This document shows positions 27,937-36,879 of a DNA stretch of 64,000 nt, one piece after another. The stretch spans positions 1 through 64,000 of the forward strand of contig NZ_JAHLYP010000049.1 of assembly GCF_025127995.1 (NCBI RefSeq). The letters run 5' to 3'. The position numbers and the translations under genes are program-made. Position 1 is the first letter of the stretch. Each line of letters starts with the position of its first letter. The notes under the pieces are model-generated. The model was not told where the DNA came from, made no database searches, and saw only the letters and a list, made by a program, of their open reading frames with translations. The stretch comes from Synechococcus sp. CS-1332. GTDB lineage: Bacteria > Cyanobacteriota > Cyanobacteriia > PCC-6307 > Cyanobiaceae.

Positions 27937-30900
27937 ATGATCACCACGGCGAGCACTGGCGACATGGGGGGGGAGGAGGCCCGCCAACTGCTCGACCGGC
28001 TGGACCGCCAGATCGAGCACGTGGTCCTGCGCCGGCAGCATCCGATCACGGGTCTGCTTCCCGCCAGCACCGCCAGCACCGTTCACGGCAACTACGGCGA
28101 CGCCTGGGTGCGGGACTGCGTCTATTCGATCCAGTGCGTCTGGGGGCTGGCCCTGGCCCACCGGCGGCTGCAGGGACCCTGCCGCCGCTCCTTCGAACTG
28201 GAGCAGCGGGTCCTGCAGCTGATGCGAGGTCTGATGCGCTCGATGATGCGCCAGTCGGCGAAGGTGGAGCGCTTCAAGACGAGCCTTGAGCGGCTCGACG
28301 CCATCCACGCCAAGTTCGACACGGCCACCGGCGATCCGGTGGTGGCCGACGACGGCTGGGGCCATCTGCAGCTCGATGCCACGGCACTGTTTCTGCTGCA
28401 GCTGGCCCAGCTGACCCGCTCGGGGCTGGTGATCGTTCAGACCAGCCACGAGCGCGATTTCCTCCAGAACCTCGTCTACTACGTGGCACGCGCCTACCGG
28501 GTGGCCGACTACGGCATCTGGGAACGGGGCGACAAGGGCAACCACGGTCAGCCGGAGCGCAACGCCAGCTCGATCGGCATGGTCAAGGCCGCCCTCGAAT
28601 CCCTCATCGGGCTGGATCTTTACGGGCCCCATGGCGACGGCAGCAGCTGCCTGACCATTCCGCACGACGCCATCGTGCGGCTGCGGCGTGCCCTGCGGGG
28701 CCTGCTGCCCAGGGAGTCAGCCAGCAAGGAGGCTGACAGCGCCTGCCTCTCGGTGATCGGCTACCCGGCCTGGGCCGTCGAGGATCCGGCCCTCGTCGCG
28801 CGCACCCGGGAAAAGATCCGCAGCGAACTGGCGGGGTCGTACGGGTACAAACGCTTCCGCCGTGACGGCCACCAGACCGTTTTGGAGGACGTGAGCCGGC
28901 ACCACTACGAGCGGGAGGAGCTGGCCCAGTTCGAGCACATCGAATGCGAGTGGCCCCTGTTCCTGGCCTACGAGCTGATCACGGCCTGCTGCGAGGGCCG
29001 CTGGGACGAAGCCCGCCAGTGGCGCCAGCAGTTGGAGGCGCTGAGCGTTCAGGTCGACGGGGAGGCCCTGCTGCCGGAGCTCTATCTGGTGCCAGAGCGG
29101 CTGATCGAGGCCGAGCGGCGCCAGCCCGGCAGCCAGATCCGGGTGGCCAACGAGAACGTCCCGTTGCTCTGGACCCAGAGCCTCACCTGGTTGTCGGATC
29201 TGCTGTTGCACGGCCTGATCACCGCCGACGACCTCGATCCCTGTGGCCGTCGCCACCCCAACCCGCCGGGGGCCCAGGAGGTGCTGGTGGCCCTGGCTCC
29301 CGCCGATGCCAGCGTCGCCGCGGCCCTGGCGGACGCCGGTCTGCCGGTGAAGACGCTGCCGGCGAGCGAGACGCCCCCCCTGCGGGTGGCCAGTTCCCGT
29401 GAGCTGGCCCGGCGCCTGGCGACGGTGGGCGCCAATGGGCGGCTGGGGCTCTCCGGCCATCCACCCGTGCGGATGGAGACCCAGGCGACCGCCAGGCTCT
29501 ACCGCCACAACGGCGAACTGATCGGCTTCCTGCCGGCGGTGCTGGAGGAGGACACCTTCTACCTGGCCGACGATGCCCAGGTGCTGGTGGACACGGTGGC
29601 CACCGAGGTGCGGGTGCTGCAACGGCATTGGCGGGGCGAGGGAGCCCCCCTGCTGCTCGTGCCGGTCCACGCCGGTCCCTTCCGCAGGGACCCCGACGCC
29701 TTCCTGGACCTGGGCCGTGATCTGCTGCAGGGCCAGCTGGGCTCGGTGCCCGTACGCCTGGTCTCCCTGGAGGAGCTGGTGCCGCAGGCCACTCTGATCG
29801 ACCTGCCGCCCCAGGCCCTGGCCGCCTGCGACCTGGTGCCCGACGGCCACACCTTGCTGCCGGCCAGCGCCAGCCACCAACCGCTCACCGCCCGCCAGGA
29901 GCAGGAGCTGGAGGATGTCCCGCTGGCCCATCTGGTCGACCGGCTCTGGAGCAGCCGCTCCCTGGAGGAACAGGCGGAGGTGCTGGAACTGCTCAGCCGG
30001 CGGCTGGGTCCCAATGCTCGCCTGCAGGGGCCCCGCAGCGGTCCTGGGGTGCGGCTGATGGTGTTGCTGGAGGAGGTTTACCGCCGCGGCCTGGCCGATG
30101 CCGACTGGAGTGTGGTGCGCCGCGCCGCCGGCGCCATGGGCCTGGTGCACCCCCAGCTCGAGGATGCCCTCACCGATCTGCTACTGCGCCAGAAGCAGGT
30201 GGTGGTGGGCCGCAACTACACCCACGACTCCCTGCTCAGCCAGCCGGAGGGCAGCCTGGCCATCGCGGCGATGGTGCGCCGCTTCAGCGGCGAGGACGGC
30301 CGCGAATGGATGCTCCAGCAGGAGCTGCTACTGGCCATCGATGCCCTGGCCCGCTCCAACGTGAACCTGCTCAGCGGCAGCCTGACCCTGCAGCTGGGCC
30401 AGTTCCTGCTGTTGCTCACCGGTGAACTGGCGGCCGAGGCCAACCTCAGCCCCAGCGAAGCCTTCGAAAGTCTTTGCAGCCTGCCCCCCCACGCCATCCG
30501 CCGCCGGCTCCAGGCCGTGCTGGCCGACGTGGAACACGCCCGGGCCTCCCTGCAGCGCAAGGAGCAGCTGCACCTGCGCGGCCGGGTGCGCTGGGAGGTG
30601 CCCGATCCCCTGGCCGAGCTGCCGAAGGACGGCAGCTGGCTGCAACACCGCATGCGGCTGGGGGCGCTGCAGCGGGTGCCGAAGGACTTCTACCCGGGCA
30701 TCTGGGACCTGCTCCACCACTGCCGGGGCCTGGTGATCGGCGACAAGCTGGAGCGACGCAACCGGCTGGAGAGCGCCCCCCTGCTGCGCGAGAAAACGCC
30801 CGGCGAAAAGAACTTCGCCATGTTGGTGGAGCACCTCCTGAGCAAGATCGAAGCCCCGGAATACCGCCGGCTGTGCATCGAAACCCTGCTCACCCTGATG

Positions 30901-31167
30901 GCCTTCATGGCCGCCAACCCCCAGGTGCAGTTCGACGACGACCTCGCCCTCGACGTGGTGATTGGCCACGCCGTGCGGGTGGGCTGGCAGCAGTGCCATC
31001 CCGAGGTGCCCAGCGACCAGTACGGCCCCCACAAGGCGGAGGCCTGGGATCTCTTCTATCGCTCCTCCACAGCCGACTGCCGCCGCTGGCAACTGCTGGC
31101 TCTGCAGGAGCTGACCGACCGGGAGGTGGTCCCCCTGGACCGGACAAACCGGCGACAGGTGACCTAG
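27937..31167 (+). CDS. GH15 / phosphorylase-kinase alpha-beta-like protein
   Basis: Protein of 1076 residues resembling the cyanobacterial glycoside hydrolase 15-like group that shares its alpha/alpha toroid with phosphorylase kinase alpha/beta subunits. Supporting motifs are HGNYGDAWVRDCVYSIQCVWG near residue 50 (WVRD is typical), DDGWGHLQLDATALFL near 140 and YGIWERGDKGNHG near 190. ANENVPLLWTQSLTWL is near 406. The C-terminal third (HLVDRLWSSRSLEEQAE onward) matches the helical calmodulin-binding-like extension of that group. No secretion signal. A second ATG at 27964 lies directly before a G8 run. Its activity is unproven; glycogen-related regulation is an inference. Confidence 0.8.
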   Translation: MITTASTGDMGGEEARQLLDRLDRQIEHVVLRRQHPITGLLPASTASTVHGNYGDAWVRDCVYSIQCVWGLALAHRRLQGPCRRSFELEQRVLQLMRGLMRSMMRQSAKVERFKTSLERLDAIHAKFDTATGDPVVADDGWGHLQLDATALFLLQLAQLTRSGLVIVQTSHERDFLQNLVYYVARAYRVADYGIWERGDKGNHGQPERNASSIGMVKAALESLIGLDLYGPHGDGSSCLTIPHDAIVRLRRALRGLLPRESASKEADSACLSVIGYPAWAVEDPALVARTREKIRSELAGSYGYKRFRRDGHQTVLEDVSRHHYEREELAQFEHIECEWPLFLAYELITACCEGRWDEARQWRQQLEALSVQVDGEALLPELYLVPERLIEAERRQPGSQIRVANENVPLLWTQSLTWLSDLLLHGLITADDLDPCGRRHPNPPGAQEVLVALAPADASVAAALADAGLPVKTLPASETPPLRVASSRELARRLATVGANGRLGLSGHPPVRMETQATARLYRHNGELIGFLPAVLEEDTFYLADDAQVLVDTVATEVRVLQRHWRGEGAPLLLVPVHAGPFRRDPDAFLDLGRDLLQGQLGSVPVRLVSLEELVPQATLIDLPPQALAACDLVPDGHTLLPASASHQPLTARQEQELEDVPLAHLVDRLWSSRSLEEQAEVLELLSRRLGPNARLQGPRSGPGVRLMVLLEEVYRRGLADADWSVVRRAAGAMGLVHPQLEDALTDLLLRQKQVVVGRNYTHDSLLSQPEGSLAIAAMVRRFSGEDGREWMLQQELLLAIDALARSNVNLLSGSLTLQLGQFLLLLTGELAAEANLSPSEAFESLCSLPPHAIRRRLQAVLADVEHARASLQRKEQLHLRGRVRWEVPDPLAELPKDGSWLQHRMRLGALQRVPKDFYPGIWDLLHHCRGLVIGDKLERRNRLESAPLLREKTPGEKNFAMLVEHLLSKIEAPEYRRLCIETLLTLMAFMAANPQVQFDDDLALDVVIGHAVRVGWQQCHPEVPSDQYGPHKAEAWDLFYRSSTADCRRWQLLALQELTDREVVPLDRTNRRQVT

Positions 31168-32156
31168 ATCGGGGCCTCCAGGGCCATGCAGAGGTTGGGC
31201 TGCTCAACACACTGCTCGATCAGGTCGGCCAGCTGCAGCGCCCGGGAGGCCTGAAGGCCATCGACGGCAGGGGTTTCCCGCCCCCGCACGCACTGCAGGA
31301 AGTGCTCCAGCTCGGCATAGAGGGGTTCGATGGAGGTGGTGCTCACCTCCTCGATGAAGCCATCGTTGCGGTACAGAAGCTCCCCGTGGTCGGCGCTCAC
31401 CGACTCATGGGAGCGCCTGTGGATGCGCAGATTGCGGTTGAGGAAATCCGTCTCCATCAGGCTGCTGCGGCAGTGGGCGCTGAGGCTGCGGATCTTGCGG
31501 TGGGCCATCTTGCTGGCCGTGAGGCTGGCCACCACGCCGTTGGCGAAGCCGAGGGTGGCATTGACGTAATCGATCGGGCCATCTGAGCTGCGGCCACCGG
31601 CCGCGGCCAGTCGCACCACGGGGGAGGCGGCCAGTTCAAGCACCAGATCGATGTCGTGGATCATCAGGTCGAGCACCACCGACACATCGTTGGCCCGGTC
31701 GGCGTTGGGGCTGTGGCGCCGAGCTTCCAGCACCACCACCTCCTCGTTGGCCACCACCCGCAGCAGCTCCCGGAAGGCGGGATTGAAGCGCTCGATGTGG
31801 CCCACCTGCAGCAGCCGACCGGCGGTTTCGGCGGCGCGGATCAGGTCGGCCGCCTCCTCCTGGGTGGCGGCGATCGGCTTCTCGATCAGCACATGCAACC
31901 CCGCCTGCAGGCAGGCCATGCCGACGCGGTGGTGCAACAGGGTGGGAACGGCGATACAAACCGCTTCCACCTCGCCCAACAGGTCCTCGTAGGTGGGGAA
32001 CCAGCGACAGTCGAACTGCTCGACCGCCAGACGGCCTCGGGTCTCGTCGGGGTCGGCGACGCCCACCAGTTCGGCATCCCGCAGCAGGCTGAGCACCCGC
32101 GCGTGGTGCCAGCCCATGTTGCCGATGCCGATGACACCCACGCGCACTGGGTTCAT
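31164..32156 (-). CDS. Gfo/Idh/MocA family oxidoreductase
   Basis: NAD(P)-dependent sugar or cyclitol dehydrogenase-like protein of 330 residues. It has a Rossmann fold with VGVIGIGNMGWHHARVL and the EKPIA motif (VLIEKPIAATQEEA) near residue 93. A C-terminal substrate domain contains GHIERFNPAF and MIHDIDLVLELA with the candidate catalytic His/Asp. It overlaps the end of the GH15-like gene by 4 bp on the other strand and follows the CNNM gene by 35 bp. The substrate, perhaps a nucleotide sugar, is not known. Confidence 0.88.
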   Translation of the reverse strand: MNPVRVGVIGIGNMGWHHARVLSLLRDAELVGVADPDETRGRLAVEQFDCRWFPTYEDLLGEVEAVCIAVPTLLHHRVGMACLQAGLHVLIEKPIAATQEEAADLIRAAETAGRLLQVGHIERFNPAFRELLRVVANEEVVVLEARRHSPNADRANDVSVVLDLMIHDIDLVLELAASPVVRLAAAGGRSSDGPIDYVNATLGFANGVVASLTASKMAHRKIRSLSAHCRSSLMETDFLNRNLRIHRRSHESVSADHGELLYRNDGFIEEVSTTSIEPLYAELEHFLQCVRGRETPAVDGLQASRALQLADLIEQCVEQPNLCMALEAPI

Positions 32157-32191
32157 GGCAGGGGCTGAGCAGGTGGGCGCATTATCGATGA

Positions 32192-33466
32192 TCAGGTTCC
32201 TTCCATGCTGGCGAGGGTGATCTGGACCCGCTCGATGCGGGGTCCGTCCATGGTGAGCACGTCGATGCGGACGCCGTGCCAGCTGAGGCCTTCCCCCGGG
32301 GAGGGGATGTGCTGCAGACGCTCGAGTACGAAGCCGGCCAGGGTGTGATGGCCTTCCGCTTCTGGCAGCTGCAGGCCCAGCTGGCGGTTGAGTTCGACGA
32401 TCTCCAGATCGCCCGCCGCCGACCAGGTGCCGTCGACGAGTTGCAGCAGATCCTGGGCGGTCTCGAGGGGGTTGTCGTCCTCGCCCACAATTTCACCGGT
32501 GAGGTCAGACACGGTGACCAGCCCTTCGGTGCCGCCGTGCTCGTCGACCACCACCAGCAGGGGCTGTCCACTGCGGATCAGGGGCAGGAGGTCGGCCAGC
32601 GAGGCACTTTCCTGCACCTGGGCCACCGGCAGGATCCAGGGAGCCAGCGGGGTCTCGGGGCGCAGCAGGCCCCGGGCGATGGGCTCGGCCAGCCGCCTGA
32701 GGTCGAGCATGCCGCGCACATCATCGAGGGAGCTGCCGATCACCGGGAAGCGGGCGTGCTGGCTGGCGTGCACCGACTCCATCATCTCGGCGAAGGTCAC
32801 CTCCACCGGCAGGGTGACCATGCCGGAGCGCGGCATCATCACCTCACGGACCAGCGTGTCCCGCAAGGAAAAGACCCCCTCCAGGATGCTGCGCTCATCC
32901 GGCATCAGGCCGGTCACGCTACCGCTCTCGATCAGCGTCTCCAGCTCACCGGCCGAGAGCACCGGCACCAGCTCATCCCAGTTGCGCGGCAGCCCGAGCA
33001 GCCTGAGCAAGCCCCCGCTGAAGCGCTCGATCAGCAGCAGCAACGGTGCCAGGGTGCGGGTAAGCGACTCGAGCAGCGGCGCCAGCCGCAGGGCCGAGAC
33101 TTCCGGACGATGGAGCACCCAGGCCTTGGGCACCAGACCGCCCAGCAGGGTGGCCAGCAGCGCCAGCGCCAGGAAGACACCGGCATCGATCCAGGCCTGT
33201 TCGCGCCAGACCATCCAGCGGGCGACCTGCTCCGCCAGGCCGCGGGCCAGCCAGCCCATGGCCAGCAGCGCCAGCACCAGGCCCAGCTGGGTCGCCACGA
33301 GCACGCTGCGCAGCCGGTGCTGCAGCCGGGCCACGGAACGGGCCCCGGGCTCCCCGGCCTCCTCGAGCTGCTGGACCCGGCTGGGCCGCAGGCGAATCAA
33401 CGCAAGCTCCCCGGCAGCGAAGAAGGCCAGCAGAGCCAACAGGATCGCCAGGACCAGGAAGCGCAT
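32192..33466 (-). CDS. CNNM/CorC (hemolysin C-like) membrane protein with CBS domains
   Basis: Protein of 424 residues in the usual order: DUF21/CNNM transmembrane domain with about four helices (residues 1-150), then a paired CBS domain (about 195-315). A C-terminal CorC_HlyC domain of about 85 residues follows. Markers are VMMPRSGMVTLPVEVTFAEM at the first CBS repeat and VVDEHGGTEGLVTVSDLTGE at the second, then GDLEIVELNRQLGL. Relatives are implicated in magnesium or cobalt efflux and metal homeostasis. It may be co-transcribed with the oxidoreductase (35 bp). Confidence 0.9.
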   Translation of the reverse strand: MRFLVLAILLALLAFFAAGELALIRLRPSRVQQLEEAGEPGARSVARLQHRLRSVLVATQLGLVLALLAMGWLARGLAEQVARWMVWREQAWIDAGVFLALALLATLLGGLVPKAWVLHRPEVSALRLAPLLESLTRTLAPLLLLIERFSGGLLRLLGLPRNWDELVPVLSAGELETLIESGSVTGLMPDERSILEGVFSLRDTLVREVMMPRSGMVTLPVEVTFAEMMESVHASQHARFPVIGSSLDDVRGMLDLRRLAEPIARGLLRPETPLAPWILPVAQVQESASLADLLPLIRSGQPLLVVVDEHGGTEGLVTVSDLTGEIVGEDDNPLETAQDLLQLVDGTWSAAGDLEIVELNRQLGLQLPEAEGHHTLAGFVLERLQHIPSPGEGLSWHGVRIDVLTMDGPRIERVQITLASMEGT

Positions 33467-33508
33467 CGATGGGCTGAATTAGAAGCAGGTTAGGCCCCAC
33501 CGCCAGGC

Positions 33509-33787
33509 TCAGCCTTCGCCGCCCTCGCCGCCCTCGCCATCTTCGTCCTTGCGGCCTCCATCTGGGGCCTCGGCAGCCGGCTTGTCCGGGGCAGGCGCAC
33601 TCACGCCGTTCTCGCCGCCCTCTGGATCCTTGGGCTCGGGGGCCTGGCCACAGCCCATGGTGGCCGTGATCAAGCCGGTGGTGACCAGGAACAGGGCAAC
33701 GCTCGAGCGGGCTATGGCAGAACAGCAATGGACGCGATTGTGCCGCAGCTCCGCCCCGGCAACTGATTCGATGCGACGGTGGCACAC
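33509..33787 (-). CDS. Small putative lipoprotein with acidic Gly/Glu-rich tail
   Basis: Up to 92 residues. A hydrophobic segment (VALFLVTTGLITATMGC) ends at a lipobox-like Cys. A low-complexity tail follows, rich in Pro, Gly, Glu and Asp (APEPKDPEGGENG, then EDGEGGEGGEG). The N-terminus before the hydrophobic part is long and Arg/Cys-rich, so the true start may be internal; no ATG/GTG was found closer. It precedes the CNNM gene by 42 bp on the same strand. Function unknown; the lipobox is imperfect (TMGC). Confidence 0.5.
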   Translation of the reverse strand: MCHRRIESVAGAELRHNRVHCCSAIARSSVALFLVTTGLITATMGCGQAPEPKDPEGGENGVSAPAPDKPAAEAPDGGRKDEDGEGGEGGEG

Positions 33788-33805
33788 GACTGATCAGCCA
33801 GGAGG

Positions 33806-34471
33806 ATGCACTTCCGTCTCGAACCGCTGCTGAGCGACGGCCAGGTGGAGGAACTGCGCCTGGCCCTTCTGGAGGACGCCGCACCCTGGCGGGACGGAGC
33901 CGAAACAGCGGGGTGGCACGCCCGGGGCGTGAAGCGCAACCGCCAGTTGGACCCCAGCTCCGCCCTGCACCAGAGCCTCGCCTCCGCCCTCAGCGGCCAG
34001 CTGCTGGCCCATCCCCTGCTGCAGGCGGCGGCCCTGCCGGTGCAGCTGCACAACCTCCGCTTCAGCCGCTGCGGCATCGGCGAGGGCTATGGCCGCCACG
34101 TCGACAACGCCTACATGGCCGGGGGCCGCTCCGATCTTTCCTTCACCCTGTTCCTCAGCGCGCCCGACCACTACCGGGGCGGCGATCTGGTGCTGGAGGA
34201 CCCGGGCGGCGAAAGCCACGTCAGGCTGCCGGCCGGCCACGCCCTGGTGTATCCGAGTTCCCTGTTGCATCGGGTGGAGCCGGTGACCTGGGGCGAACGG
34301 CTGGTGGCCGTGGGCTGGATCCAGAGCCGGGTCCGCCGCAGCGACAGGCGCGAACTCCTGTTCGAGCTCGACACCGCCCGCCGCGCCCTGTTCCAGTTCC
34401 AGGGAAAGGATGAAATCTTCGACCTCCTCACCCGCAGCTACACCAACCTGCTCCGGATGTGGGGAGAGTGA
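33806..34471 (+). CDS. Fe(II)/2-oxoglutarate-dependent PKHD-type dioxygenase
   Basis: Protein of 221 residues resembling PiuC/YbiX. The iron facial triad is read as His and Asp in GYGRHVDNAYM near residue 98 and the distal His in SSLLHRVEPVTWG near 157. The 2-oxoglutarate Arg is in the GERLVAVGWIQSRVR region. The N-terminal segment GWHARGVKRNRQL and the tail LFELDTARRALFQFQGKDEI are family features. Relatives are often linked to siderophore uptake or iron stress; no such genes are adjacent. The ATG is 19 bp from the divergent lipoprotein gene. Confidence 0.88.
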   Translation: MHFRLEPLLSDGQVEELRLALLEDAAPWRDGAETAGWHARGVKRNRQLDPSSALHQSLASALSGQLLAHPLLQAAALPVQLHNLRFSRCGIGEGYGRHVDNAYMAGGRSDLSFTLFLSAPDHYRGGDLVLEDPGGESHVRLPAGHALVYPSSLLHRVEPVTWGERLVAVGWIQSRVRRSDRRELLFELDTARRALFQFQGKDEIFDLLTRSYTNLLRMWGE

Positions 34472-34477
34472 GGGGGA

Positions 34478-34550
34478 TGGGGGTCCCGGGGATCGAACCC
34501 GGCTAAGGCGAATTATGAGTTCGCTGCATTCACCAGATTGCTAGACCCCC
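34478..34550 (-). tRNA. tRNA with CAT anticodon (elongator Met, or Ile2)
   Basis: A 73-nt cloverleaf on the minus strand. Acceptor GGGGGTC/GACCCCC, anticodon stem GCGAA/TTCGC with loop CTCATAA, T-arm CCGGG-TTCGATC-CCCGG, and discriminator A. The anticodon stem lacks the three G-C pairs of initiator tRNA, so it is an elongator Met or a lysidine-modified Ile tRNA. CCA is not encoded. Confidence 0.9.
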
Positions 34551-34581
34551 CCGATGCCGTCCGGATGGCTGCCGAGACGAC

Positions 34582-35121
34582 TTACCAGAGACCACGGATC
34601 GGCGGGGTCCAGGTGGTGCTGGCCGGCGGGTTGATGTAGGTGGGTCCGGCGCCGGCACCGAGGCTGCTACTGAAGCCGTTGGTGATGTCGGAGGTGCGCA
34701 GGGGCATCAGGCCGCTCTGATTGGTGAGCATCACCGAGGCGGTGTTCTCGACGGCGGTGCCATCCCAGATGATGTTCTGGTCAGAGAAACCGAAGGCGAC
34801 GATCTTGCCCCCATCCCGACCCGGGATCGAGAGGCCGAGGGGATCGGTGATCTGATGCAGAAGGTTGACGCCCTGGGCAAAGGGCGCCGAGAAGCTGTAG
34901 TAGCGCTGCTCCATCACCTCGGGGGCCGAACGGGTCACGCCGCAACGGGTGACCTCCACCGGCCCCGTGCCGGCCGAGGCGGGCATAGGCGCTTCAAGGG
35001 TGGTGGTGCAGAGCACCGGCCCGGCGACGGCAGGAGCTAGCAGGGAAACCGCCGCGAACGGCACCAGGGCCGACAAGGGTGCGGCAAGGAAAGCGGGCAC
35101 TGCCAGGATCGGTGCTGTCAT
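34582..35121 (-). CDS. Secreted conserved protein of unknown function
   Basis: Protein of 179 residues from the ATG at 35121. An Ala/Leu/Val-rich signal peptide (PILAVPAFLAAPLSALVPFAAVSLLAPAVAG region) is followed by two Cys (VLCTTTLEAP and VTRCGVTRS), possibly disulfide-bonded. The core includes QRYYSFSAPFAQGVNLLHQI and GGKIVAFGFSDQNIIWDGTAV; the C-terminus is rich in Pro, Gly and Thr. No enzymatic motif was recognised. It is probably periplasmic or cell-surface. The gene lies just downstream of, and co-oriented with, the CAT tRNA's opposite flank and is divergent from pyrE. Confidence 0.7.
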   Translation of the reverse strand: MTAPILAVPAFLAAPLSALVPFAAVSLLAPAVAGPVLCTTTLEAPMPASAGTGPVEVTRCGVTRSAPEVMEQRYYSFSAPFAQGVNLLHQITDPLGLSIPGRDGGKIVAFGFSDQNIIWDGTAVENTASVMLTNQSGLMPLRTSDITNGFSSSLGAGAGPTYINPPASTTWTPPIRGLW

Positions 35122-35263
35122 GGGGTCGCGCGGCCCCAGCTCCGGGGCAATTTGTCCGCAGGTTAGCGACCTCTGACGCTCTTCACCATCCATCTTCCGT
35201 CGCAGCCGCCGCTTCGACAACGCGCCCCATCGACACGCCCCTTTACAAGCTCCGTCACCACCG

Positions 35264-35857
35264 ATGGTCTCCCTGCTCTCCAGCCCTAGCCAACAGCGCT
35301 CCGCCCTGCTCGCCCTGCTGGCGGAGCGGGCCTACCGGCTGGGCGATTTCACCCTGGCGTCGGGCCGCCGCAGCGTGCACTACGTCAACTGCAAGCCGGT
35401 GAGCCTGAGCGGCATCGGCCTGGCCCTGCTGGGCCGCCTGATGCTGGAGCAGGTGGAGGCCGAGGCCGCCGCAGTGGCGGGCCTGACTCTGGGGGCCGAT
35501 CCCCTGGTCAGCGCCGTGGCCCTCCAGGCCGCCCTCTCGGGCAGGGATCTCGATGCCCTGATCGTGCGCAAGGAGGCCAAGGGCCATGGCACCGGCGCCT
35601 GGCTCGAAGGACCCCTGCCTCCCTCCGGCGGCCGGATCACCGTCCTGGAGGACGTGGTGACGACCGGCGGTTCGGCCCTGAAGGCCGTGACCCAGTTGCA
35701 GGAGGCGGGTTACGCGGTGAACCGGGTCGTGGCGATCGTTGACCGCCAGGAGGGCGGGGCCGAGGCGATGGCGGAAGCCGGCCTCGACCTGCGCAGCCTT
35801 TTCCTGCTCGAGGAGGTGGCCGCTACGGCCGCCGGTCTGGATGGCGCGGCAGGCTGA
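35264..35857 (+). CDS. pyrE: Orotate phosphoribosyltransferase
   Basis: Converts orotate and PRPP to OMP in pyrimidine synthesis. The 197 residues contain [21 protein letters not shown] near the N-terminus, then [15 protein letters not shown] and [10 protein letters not shown]. The PRPP-binding motif [18 protein letters not shown] is near residue 125. Length is normal. ygfZ follows after 20 bp and may share the transcript. Confidence 0.96.
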   Translation: MVSLLSSPSQQRSALLALLAERAYRLGDFTLASGRRSVHYVNCKPVSLSGIGLALLGRLMLEQVEAEAAAVAGLTLGADPLVSAVALQAALSGRDLDALIVRKEAKGHGTGAWLEGPLPPSGGRITVLEDVVTTGGSALKAVTQLQEAGYAVNRVVAIVDRQEGGAEAMAEAGLDLRSLFLLEEVAATAAGLDGAAG

Positions 35858-35877
35858 ACCCCGCCCCAAGCGACGCC

Positions 35878-36879
35878 ATGACCTCCCCCACCGCCAAGAT
35901 GTCCGCCGCGGCCGATCCCTGGCACTGGACGCCTCCGGCCCTGAGCCGCTGGTCCCGGCCGGTGGGGCTGCTGCGGCTCGACGGTCCCGACACCCTGCGG
36001 GTGCTGCACGGCCAGACCAGCCAGGCGCTCGAGGGGGCCCGCCCCGGCCAGTGGCTCGGCACCTGTTGCATCAGTCCCACGGCCCGGATGCGGGCGGTGG
36101 CGGAAGTGCTGGTGGACGCCGACGGGGCCTGGCTGGTGATCATCGACGGGGATCCCGAGGCGGTACGCCTCGCCCTCGACCGGGTGCTGTTTCCCGCCGA
36201 CAAGGTGCGGCTGGGGCCGGTGACAGCGGCCACGCTGCATCAGCCACTGGGATCGGCGGGTCTCGCCGCCACACCCTCCGGGACCTGGGCGGCGTCAGAA
36301 GGCTCACCGGGCTGGCAGCTGGGGGACGCCCTGCTGCTGCCGGCGGACGCGCCATTGCCTGCCTGGTTGGACGAGCGTCGCCCCCTGGAGCCGCAGGAAG
36401 CGGAACGCTGGCGGCTCCAGCAGGGCCTGCCGGCGGCACCGGGGGAGATCAACGAGGACACCAATCCGTTTGAACTGGGGCTGGCCGCACGGGTGAGCCT
36501 GACCAAGGGCTGCTACGTGGGCCAGGAGACCCTCGCCAAGCTCGCCACCTACGACGGGGTGAAACGGCAGCTGCGGCGCTGGCAGGCCACCGGCGTCAGC
36601 GCCGAGGCCGTCGCCCCGGGCACGCCGCTGCACGACCCCCAGGGGGGCCGCGCCGGGCTGATCAGCTCCAGCCTCGAACTGCCTGATGGCGAAGGGTGGA
36701 TCGGCCTGGCCCTGGTACGCCGAGCCTGCCTGGAGGAGCCGCTGCTGCAGGCCGGGGCCGCGCCCGGTGCCAGCCTGCAGCTCTCGGTTCCAGCGGCGTT
36801 TCAACCGCCGCCGGTCGGGGCTGGGGGCACTGGGGGGGGCGCTGCAAAGGGCGCTGTAGAGGGCGTTAAGGCGTCCTGA
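35878..36879 (+). CDS. ygfZ: YgfZ/GcvT-like folate-binding protein
   Basis: Tetrahydrofolate-binding protein of 333 residues involved in iron-sulfur cluster assembly or repair. The diagnostic KGCYVGQETLAKLATY segment lies near residue 205, carrying the conserved Cys of YgfZ. The N-terminal part (VGLLRLDGPDTLRVLHGQTS) matches the GcvT fold. The last 25 residues are Ala/Gly-rich and run over the end of the opposing TM0106 gene, a 79-bp convergent overlap. Confidence 0.9.
   Translation: MTSPTAKMSAAADPWHWTPPALSRWSRPVGLLRLDGPDTLRVLHGQTSQALEGARPGQWLGTCCISPTARMRAVAEVLVDADGAWLVIIDGDPEAVRLALDRVLFPADKVRLGPVTAATLHQPLGSAGLAATPSGTWAASEGSPGWQLGDALLLPADAPLPAWLDERRPLEPQEAERWRLQQGLPAAPGEINEDTNPFELGLAARVSLTKGCYVGQETLAKLATYDGVKRQLRRWQATGVSAEAVAPGTPLHDPQGGRAGLISSSLELPDGEGWIGLALVRRACLEEPLLQAGAAPGASLQLSVPAAFQPPPVGAGGTGGGAAKGAVEGVKAS

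Noticed and set aside
28717-30150. A 477-codon minus-strand open frame across the GH15-like gene
   Set aside because: Antisense shadow rich in Gln, His, Gly and Arg without domain features.
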